Assembly (NCBI GenBank): GCA_020352515.1
Contig: CP070678.1
Coordinates: 3,352,804-3,388,252 of the forward strand
Direction: 5' to 3'
DNA length: 35,449 bases
Source: Phycisphaerales bacterium
Lineage (GTDB): Bacteria > Planctomycetota > Phycisphaerae > Sedimentisphaerales > Anaerobacaceae
The first letter of the stretch is position 1. Each line of letters starts with the position of its first letter. Under the pieces are notes generated by a model. The model was not told the DNA's origin. It did no database searches and saw nothing but the letters and a program-made list of their open reading frames with translations. The translations under genes and the position numbers were made by a program. Of the stretch, positions 25,556 to 32,053 are shown one piece after another.

Positions 25556-28500
25556 TCATTTGTTGCGCACTGCCTGCGAGCTCCGGGGTAAACTGAGCAA
25601 AAAAGAATAATTGCCCGAACCGACGTCGAAGGCTACATAATTGGATGTCCCGGTAGCGTCGCTAATACCTTCGACGCTTTTGATAAACCTGCCGGCTTTC
25701 CACACGGTTCTGCTTCCTTCTGTAATAACAACGTCTTCAAATCCTATCTTGGGAACGTGCACTCGAGCTTTGCTGTTGACTGGGATCGTCACTTTCATCT
25801 CGAAGGAGTTCTCGTCCTTTCTCCAATCAACCCCCACCAGGCCCCTCACGGTCTTGACCGAAGCCTTTGTATGCTTCAAATCCCCGACAACTTGTGGTTT
25901 GATGGTTATCCGGCGATAGCCTGGCGCCATGTAGCTTGGCCCGTAGTAATCGGGGGCTTTAAGCCCGGCCAAATCGCTGTAAAAGAACTCGGCTATCGTG
26001 CACCACATTATCATGCTGAGCTCCTTGTCTTTTCCCCAACCTTGCCAAATGACCGTTGCTCCCTGCTTGATCATATAACCCCAGCCGGGGTAGGTTGTAG
26101 TCGTGGCGACTTTGTACATGATATCTGCATACCCGTGCTCTCCCAGTGCTTCGATCATCGCGCCGGTGCCCGTGTTGCCCGTGTGCAGATGACCGCCGTA
26201 CTTCGTCATTATGTTTTCTACTATATTCTCCTCGACACGTTCTTTGCTGGTCGCTGGGACTATGCCAAGAGCCAGAGGTAGAAGATTGGCGGTCTGAGTG
26301 CCCGCGGCGTATTGGCTGGTATTTGGGTCCAGCCACTTTCTGTTGAGGGCATCCTTAATGTTCTCCGCCAGCGAAGAATAGTACTCGGCGTCATCAGGTT
26401 TGCCGAGCAGCGCCGCGGCCTGCGAGGCGATTGAAGCATTACGGTAGTAATATCCCGTCCACAGCAGCTCCGGAGGTGTCTCTGTAGGTCTAACCTGCTC
26501 TTTGCCTGGCGCTTCGCCCGGCAGCATATGATCGCCCCACCGTCCCTTGGTGACTATATAATTATCAGATGCTGAATAAGTCAGATAATCGACCCACTTC
26601 TTCATCGCCGGATAGTGTTCTTCCAATATCCGATAGTCATCGTAACATTGATGGATATACCAAACGAGTATAGGATAATTCCCGCCGAACGAAGGGGTCA
26701 CCTGGCTATGCGCGTAGCTTGGCGCAATTTCCGGAATTGCGCCGTTTTCATGCTGCTCGTCCTTTATGTCGTTCAGCCACTTTGTCCAGAACATCGGCAT
26801 GTGTTTTCTGGTGTATAGCGTCCCCGTGACGGTGGCAGGGTCAGTCCATGCCCAATGCTCTGCGTGCAGGCAGTCCAAAGGTATCCCCATAAGTTCATTT
26901 GTTAGAGTCCAAAGGACATTTCGGTGGACGCGATTAATCAGAGTGTTGGAGCAATGGAAGTTGCCGGCAAGTTCCACAGCCGAGTAAACAACCCTGCCTT
27001 GAAGATCATTTATGGTCGGCTCTCCGGGGTAGCCCTCTATTTGAACGTACCGCACCGGATGATAAGTAAACCTTGGCTCGTAGACTTCCCCCTCCGCATC
27101 ACCCCTCAAAAAGTAATAGTCTGTTTCTTCCGGCTCCGGGTAATGCCTCTTGTCAACCAGGCCCGTCTCATCAGAAATATGGGCCGAATATTTGATCGTT
27201 ATCTTCGTGCCTTTGGCGCCCGTCGCAAAAAGCCTGGTCCAACCTCCGAATAGTTGCCCCATATCATAGACATATACGCCCGGTTTGGGATTCTTGCACG
27301 ACACCGGCACAATGGTTTTTTGGACCTTTATGGGTGGCATTGTCTGAGAGACAAGCCGACCTCCGGGGCTGTTTTTCAGCTCCGCAGTCTGCCAGCCGGC
27401 GTCATTATACCCGCCACGAGTCCAGCCCGGCTTCTCCAGCCGCGCGTCATACGTTTCGCCGCCGTATAGGTCGTTGCGGGTAATGGGACCACTAGAAACC
27501 TTCCAATCACTGTTAGTTTTCACGCTCATAGTCTTGCCGTCCATAAACTCCACATTCATCTGGAGTAGGACTCTGGGTGAATCACCGTACTTAAGACAGC
27601 ATTCCGGCCTCTTTCTCTCGGTCCTTTTCCCTAAACGGAGAAACCTGTGTTTATAGATGGAACGCTCGCTATACCACCCGTTCCCAAGCATGACACCTAT
27701 AGCATTGGTTCCATCTTTCAGAAGACTTGTGACGTCATACGTTACGTATAATATCCGTTTGTGGTAGTTGGTCGTAGCAGGGTCCAGAACATGGTCACCT
27801 ACCCTCTGATCATTTATATAGAATTCGTACCAGCCCAGACCCGAAATGTATACTCTCGCGCTCTTGATCTTCCTACCAATCTCAAACTCTTTGCGTAGCA
27901 AGGGTGCCGAAATTGACCAGTCAGCCCCTACCCACTTGCCCTGCCAGTCTGCTTCCTTCAGCAAACCCATCTCGAAGGCCGCGGCATAGCTCCACCGGCT
28001 CGGATTATCATCCTTATCCCAACATCTCACCTTCCAGTAGCATCTCTGGGCGCTCTTTAACGCCCTGCCTTTATAGGCCACGTTCACCGACCGGTCCGAC
28101 TTCACCTTGCCGCTGTCCCACAGCTCTCCTTTGTTCTGTCTCAAGTTTTCTCTGCTGCCGGCAACCAGTATCTGGTAGGCGGATTGCATTTGCCCGCGGG
28201 CGCCTGATCTGAGTATCCAGCTAAGCCTCGGCTGCGCCACATCAATTCCCAGAGGGTTGATGGAATATTCACACCTCAGGTCCGCCGGCGTCACCCCGGC
28301 GCCCATCTGGCTTTGTTCAATCTTCCGGCTCTGGTCGAGAAGATCGGCCGAATTCCCGGTCAAATCCGCATACCTGGCCAGCTCGCGCATGGCCACGACG
28401 GTGTAATCATTGTCGTGAAGGTAACCCATGCACTTTTCGAACAGCTCGGGCTCTGTCGAACAATGCCGGTGCCGGTCCGGAACGCCGTGAAAGGTCAGAA

Positions 28501-29149
28501 CGGCGATTTTTCCATCTCTCGCCTGCTTCACCGCCCATAAAAAATCCTCAAACGTCCACTTCGGGCCGGCCGCCCCGGTGGTCGGGATAAGCAGCTTGTG
28601 GTGACGTGCCGGATCATAGGCGGGTCCCCTCCCGCCCTCCTGATAACCACTAAAAGCGCTCAGGGATTCGCAGCCACGCCTGGCGCAAAGGTAGCCCTTT
28701 TCCGAAAGGGCCTCTGAAATGTCCCCGTTGACATGATAGCCGGGATAACAGAACGTCTTGGGCGCCGCAATACCGTGTTCTTTGCAGCGGCGCTCCATAT
28801 ATTCCACATCCGCCAGGAATTCTCTCCTGGAGCGAACGCTGAAGTTTAAGTGCCGGCGTGCGTGGTTCCCTATTTCGAAACCGGCTTCGTGCAGCCCGCG
28901 AACATCTTCCCAGCTCATATAGTCCTGTTTGTTGGCCATGAAGGCCTCGCTGATGAAAAACGTCGCGCCGAATCCATAGCGCTTCAGCAGTGGCGCGACA
29001 AAAGTGGAGTGAGACTTGCACCCGTCGTCAAACGTCAACACAACCAGCCGGTCCGGAATCGCAGGATGGTCTTCGGCTCCGGACGATATGCTAAGAAAAC
29101 AGATGAAACACAGTACTACAAGTGGCATAGTTGCTCTAAAGCGAATCAT
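25556..29149 (-). CDS. Polysaccharide deacetylase / GH78-like fusion protein, copy 2, with altered catalytic residue (1197 aa)
   Basis: It has the same architecture as the copy at 20196-23753: signal peptide (to ~24), CE4-like deacetylase (~30-260) with TFDDG (39-43), NHARRH (His96, His100), CYPGYH and LTFHG all intact, then the GH78 multidomain part. The two copies are closely similar in both halves. In the GH78 part the predicted general acid Glu764 is kept (HAEHWAWTD). The residue at the general-base position is Gln1036 in ATVIWQGW (codon 26042-26044, CAA) instead of the Glu of the sister copy, and the Asp that normally follows WTG is displaced. This half may be inactive, slow, or specific for another linkage. 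ATG 29149 has GAGG seven bases upstream. Downstream of a sulfatase and a pseudopilin, likely in one transcript. Confidence 0.92.
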   Translation of the reverse strand: MIRFRATMPLVVLCFICFLSISSGAEDHPAIPDRLVVLTFDDGCKSHSTFVAPLLKRYGFGATFFISEAFMANKQDYMSWEDVRGLHEAGFEIGNHARRHLNFSVRSRREFLADVEYMERRCKEHGIAAPKTFCYPGYHVNGDISEALSEKGYLCARRGCESLSAFSGYQEGGRGPAYDPARHHKLLIPTTGAAGPKWTFEDFLWAVKQARDGKIAVLTFHGVPDRHRHCSTEPELFEKCMGYLHDNDYTVVAMRELARYADLTGNSADLLDQSRKIEQSQMGAGVTPADLRCEYSINPLGIDVAQPRLSWILRSGARGQMQSAYQILVAGSRENLRQNKGELWDSGKVKSDRSVNVAYKGRALKSAQRCYWKVRCWDKDDNPSRWSYAAAFEMGLLKEADWQGKWVGADWSISAPLLRKEFEIGRKIKSARVYISGLGWYEFYINDQRVGDHVLDPATTNYHKRILYVTYDVTSLLKDGTNAIGVMLGNGWYSERSIYKHRFLRLGKRTERKRPECCLKYGDSPRVLLQMNVEFMDGKTMSVKTNSDWKVSSGPITRNDLYGGETYDARLEKPGWTRGGYNDAGWQTAELKNSPGGRLVSQTMPPIKVQKTIVPVSCKNPKPGVYVYDMGQLFGGWTRLFATGAKGTKITIKYSAHISDETGLVDKRHYPEPEETDYYFLRGDAEGEVYEPRFTYHPVRYVQIEGYPGEPTINDLQGRVVYSAVELAGNFHCSNTLINRVHRNVLWTLTNELMGIPLDCLHAEHWAWTDPATVTGTLYTRKHMPMFWTKWLNDIKDEQHENGAIPEIAPSYAHSQVTPSFGGNYPILVWYIHQCYDDYRILEEHYPAMKKWVDYLTYSASDNYIVTKGRWGDHMLPGEAPGKEQVRPTETPPELLWTGYYYRNASIASQAAALLGKPDDAEYYSSLAENIKDALNRKWLDPNTSQYAAGTQTANLLPLALGIVPATSKERVEENIVENIMTKYGGHLHTGNTGTGAMIEALGEHGYADIMYKVATTTTYPGWGYMIKQGATVIWQGWGKDKELSMIMWCTIAEFFYSDLAGLKAPDYYGPSYMAPGYRRITIKPQVVGDLKHTKASVKTVRGLVGVDWRKDENSFEMKVTIPVNSKARVHVPKIGFEDVVITEGSRTVWKAGRFIKSVEGISDATGTSNYVAFDVGSGNYSFLLSLPRSSQAVRNK

Positions 29150-29285
29150 GAATTTACCTCAATTGAGGGCCATTGCTCGAATGCCGCACAGGCCGCGCAA
29201 AAGCCCCCGTGTTTAATGAGAACCCGTACACGAAGCCATCGTTCAGTATTTCAACAGGCTGTGGAGGGCGTCGTCACAGTCCTTG

Positions 29286-30125
29286 TTAGTCATAGTCTTT
29301 GAAGTGTTTCAGCCATTCGGGCCAGTCCACCGGTCCGCCACTAACATCGAAATTTCTATGCCACTTCAACCTCCACAATTCCTTCAGTCCTATCCTTCTG
29401 ACGGTGAAATCGAGAAAGACGCCGTTTACGCAGCCCTCGTGGCGGTTAATGCAGTTCTTCTTCATCCTGTCTGCAACCGCCGAAACGGGTGGCTCGCCGT
29501 CGTATTCGGGAGGCGAATCGGTATGGCTCGGCCTGCTTGATGCTGCCATGCAGTCGGTTAGCAGCGGTGTGTTATTGGCTCCCTTGACGTCAATCCTTCT
29601 CCAGTTGTTTGCGGTCGGATATGCGCCCCCTACGACACTCATTGCTCTTGGCGGATTGCAGACCCACCCGTTCACCCCATAGCTGCCATAGTCACCCCAA
29701 CAACCGGCCGAAGTAAGCATGCCCCAGGCAGCAAACTTACCGCTAATCCCTGTAGGTTTGCCGTACTTGTCAAACATCACTTTTGTGGCCTTCGGACAGC
29801 AACGCAGCTTGGCTATGTCAGAGTAATATGCTCGGAGCGTGTTCATCCAGTAATGCCGGCGCGATTCTGCCGAGCCGGTCCAGCCTGTGTGCAGGTAGCC
29901 GTTATGATCGTTGGCGTACATCGAAAACAGCAGACCCCATTGTTTCAGATTCGACCTGCAGACTACTGACTTTGCCTGACTCCTCGCCCGGTTCAGGGAT
30001 GGCATCAGAAGGGCCATCAATAGCGCAATGATGGCGATAACCACCAAAAGCTCCACCAGTGTGAAAGCGCTTGCCGGTCCCAAGGTGCGAATATGACCTG
30101 GGCCTTGTTTTGTTTTTCGTGACAT
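29286..30125 (-). CDS. Pseudopilin-like protein with prepilin methylation signal and H-X9-DG-type C-terminus (279 aa)
   Basis: ATG 30125 gives [43 protein letters not shown], a prepilin leader with a long basic n-region and cleavage before Phe; Glu is at mature position 5. [21 protein letters not shown] and the closing part ([38 protein letters not shown]) are the hallmarks of the planctomycetal 'type II secretion/H-X9-DG' pseudopilin family, with VFLDF in place of the usual DG-containing strand. Such proteins are very numerous in this phylum and often sit beside carbohydrate-active enzymes; their role is unknown, possibly display or uptake of large polysaccharide. AAGG lies 11 bases upstream. 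It sits 54 bp after the sulfatase and 136 bp before the second fusion gene. Confidence 0.92.
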   Translation of the reverse strand: MSRKTKQGPGHIRTLGPASAFTLVELLVVIAIIALLMALLMPSLNRARSQAKSVVCRSNLKQWGLLFSMYANDHNGYLHTGWTGSAESRRHYWMNTLRAYYSDIAKLRCCPKATKVMFDKYGKPTGISGKFAAWGMLTSAGCWGDYGSYGVNGWVCNPPRAMSVVGGAYPTANNWRRIDVKGANNTPLLTDCMAASSRPSHTDSPPEYDGEPPVSAVADRMKKNCINRHEGCVNGVFLDFTVRRIGLKELWRLKWHRNFDVSGGPVDWPEWLKHFKDYD

Positions 30126-30179
30126 TTCAAATACAACCTTCAAAGTAAAAACAAGTGTTGAATATAATCAATAGGCGCT

Positions 30180-31697
30180 TCATTGACCCCCGCTTCGTCG
30201 TATCGGCCCGCCCCACTTGTTAGCCCTGGCCGGATCATGTTCAGGGTTCGGTCTCGGCATCTTGGCGCCGACAGATTTGCGCCAAGCCGCCAGTTTCCGG
30301 CGCAGGCCGGCGGCCTTTTCGGGCATCCTCCCTGCAAGGTTGACCGCCTCTCCGACATCCCGCCGGAGGTTGTATAGCTCGAGGCGCCCGTCTTCATAGA
30401 ATTCCATCAGCTTCCAGTCGCCCTGACGTACTGCACCTGCCGGCGTCGAATGGTGATAGTGTGGATAGTGCCAGAATAGTGCATCGCGTTCAAATTTGCC
30501 GGTTCCCGTCAACAGTGGTACAAGACTCCGCCCGTCCAACACATGCTGCGAATCGTCTTTGACTCCGGCAAGCTCCAACAAAGTGGGGTAGAAGTCTACA
30601 CTCGAAACAGGCGCACTGCAGATGGCGCCGGACTTGACGACCCCGGGGCAACGAACAATTAGAGGCACGCGGATTCCCCCTTCGTACAACGTGCCCTTTT
30701 CGCTGCGAAGCGGCGCGTTTGTTGTGACGATCTCCCCCCTTCCGTCAAATCGCCTCCGAAGGCCCCCGTTGTCGGAGAAGAATATGACAACCGTTCGCCC
30801 GGCAAGCTCCCATTCGTCCAGCTTCCCGAGAATCTGGCCGATGCTGTTGTCGAGGTGTTCGATCATGGCGGCATAAACAGGGTTGTTGACCCCGCTTTTG
30901 GGTTTGGGTTTGCTCTTATACTTGTCAACCAATGTTGGCGGCGCCAGCAACGGAATATGCACTGTGTGATGTGACAGATAGAACATAAAAGGCCTGTCTC
31001 TGTTGGCTGCGATGAATTCGAGCGTGGCGTCCGTGAAACTTGTCACCCACTTGTCGCGACCCCTCGGCACCGCTTCGGCGACCGCATCGAATCCCTGCTT
31101 TTGCGGCCCAAATTCCGGCGATTTGCCGACATCCCATTTGCCGACGTAACCCGTGGCGTAGCCGTCTTCTTTGAGCATTTCTGCAAAGGTCGCGGCTTCA
31201 GCAGGCAGTTCCAGACGATTCTCCGGGACGGTTAGTTTCGCCCAGGGCCTGTACCACCCCGGGATAAAGTCGGTCATCCCGACTCGCGCCGGATACTGCC
31301 CCGTAAGTATGCTGGCGCGAGTAGGTGAGCAAACGGGGCACGCTGCGTATGCATCGGTAAAACGCATCCCTTCGCGTGACAGCCGGTCGATATTAGGGGT
31401 CTCGTGGAACTTGTTGCCGTAACACCCCAAATCCGACCAGCCCATATCATCCATGAGAATGAACAGAAAGTTGAGCTTCTCATTAGACCTTCGTGCTGTT
31501 CGCCCGACAAGATCGCTCATCCAAAACCCTGGCACGGCCAGCGATACTGCTCCGAGTCCTATTGTCCCAAGGAACTTGCGACGCGAGCTTACAGCGGCGC
31601 TCATTTCCGGCTTTGCTCCGTCTGCACGGCCACTTCTGCTCGGCCGCCTGTTGTGCGCCGGCAAGTCTGTAGAAAGTGGTTGCGATGACTTACTCAA
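30180..31697 (-). CDS. Secreted formylglycine-dependent sulfatase (505 aa from TTG start)
   Basis: Two starts are possible. A TTG at 31697 has AAGGAG seven bases upstream but puts 38 residues ahead of the twin-arginine motif. An ATG at 31604 gives a conventional Tat signal (MSAAVSSRRKFLGTIG) with a weaker GGAG 11 bases away. LNFLFILMDDMGWSDLGCYG starts the sulfatase fold, CSPTRASILTG gives the formylglycine Cys (residue 123 from the TTG), GYVGKWDVG and FFSDNGG complete the site; note GKWD where most relatives have GKWH. The family is the arylsulfatase A-like group. It is the first gene of a probable sulfatase / pseudopilin / deacetylase-rhamnosidase transcript and likely removes sulfate from the same polysaccharide. 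Confidence 0.94.
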   Translation of the reverse strand: MSKSSQPLSTDLPAHNRRPSRSGRADGAKPEMSAAVSSRRKFLGTIGLGAVSLAVPGFWMSDLVGRTARRSNEKLNFLFILMDDMGWSDLGCYGNKFHETPNIDRLSREGMRFTDAYAACPVCSPTRASILTGQYPARVGMTDFIPGWYRPWAKLTVPENRLELPAEAATFAEMLKEDGYATGYVGKWDVGKSPEFGPQKQGFDAVAEAVPRGRDKWVTSFTDATLEFIAANRDRPFMFYLSHHTVHIPLLAPPTLVDKYKSKPKPKSGVNNPVYAAMIEHLDNSIGQILGKLDEWELAGRTVVIFFSDNGGLRRRFDGRGEIVTTNAPLRSEKGTLYEGGIRVPLIVRCPGVVKSGAICSAPVSSVDFYPTLLELAGVKDDSQHVLDGRSLVPLLTGTGKFERDALFWHYPHYHHSTPAGAVRQGDWKLMEFYEDGRLELYNLRRDVGEAVNLAGRMPEKAAGLRRKLAAWRKSVGAKMPRPNPEHDPARANKWGGPIRRSGGQ

Positions 31698-31826
31698 TTC
31701 TCGGCTCCTTCGTTATCACTACTCTATGCCCCGACTAAGTCAAAAACACACTGAGAAAAAGCTTTGAACAGTTTGTGTTCACCCGGCGTCGGCGCCAAAT
31801 CCGTAAATATGCTATTACAGCCGCGC

Positions 31827-31856
31827 GGGCCCGCGCCAAATCACCGGCGCGGGCCC
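31827..31856 (-). repeat. Perfect 11-bp GC inverted repeat
   Basis: GGGCCCGCGCC (31827-31837) and GGCGCGGGCCC (31846-31856) are exact inverted repeats around the 8-nt loop AAATCACC. No T-run follows on either strand, so it is not a classical intrinsic terminator, but it would form a very stable RNA stem right after the possible small gene at 31860-31994. Confidence 0.7.
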
Positions 31857-31859
31857 CCT

Positions 31860-31994
31860 TCAATCCACACCTGTCGTCCGGATTGGTCTATGCCTTCTTG
31901 CACGGCTGTCTTGAGGCCCCGGCTTCAGAAAACGCCTGTATCGAGCCAGGATGATCTCGTCAGCAGATGTCGCAGAGAGATTCACTATGCGCAT
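31860..31994 (-). CDS. Possible small protein of 44 residues, unknown
   Basis: Minus-strand ATG (31994) with GGAG about ten bases upstream opens a frame reading RIVNLSATSADEIILARYRR and a basic tail ending RTTGVD, stop at 31860-31862. It is placed between a terminator (32026-32053) and a strong hairpin (31827-31856), as an independent small gene would be. The composition is protein-like, with a helix-forming middle part and a basic C-terminus. No family is recognised and no promoter is obvious, so chance or a truncated remnant of a longer gene is possible. Confidence 0.3.
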   Translation of the reverse strand: MRIVNLSATSADEIILARYRRFLKPGPQDSRARRHRPIRTTGVD

Positions 31995-32025
31995 TCGAAA
32001 GACTCTCCGAAACTGCCGCGCATCG

Positions 32026-32053
32026 AAAAAGCCGTGACGCCGCGCATTACGGC
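32026..32053 (-). terminator. Intrinsic terminator overlapping the LamG gene stop
   Basis: On the minus strand GCCGT-A-ATGC and GCGT-C-ACGGC (32031-32053) form a 9-bp stem with one mismatch and a GCG loop, followed by TTTTT (32026-32030). The stem includes the TAA stop of the LamG gene at 32047-32049. Confidence 0.65.

Larger units (their letters stand above)
31698..32046. other. Intergenic region, 349 bp
   Basis: Contains most of the terminator of the LamG gene (32026-32053), a possible 44-codon minus-strand gene (31860-31994) and a strong hairpin just past it (31827-31856). On the minus strand TTGACT at 31738-31743 lies ahead of the sulfatase but has no good -10 partner. Confidence 0.5.

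Noticed and set aside
31715..31743. TTGACT-17-AGTGAT as promoter of the sulfatase at 31697
   Set aside because: The -10 matches only three consensus bases and the start would lie too close to the TTG start to include its ribosome binding site.
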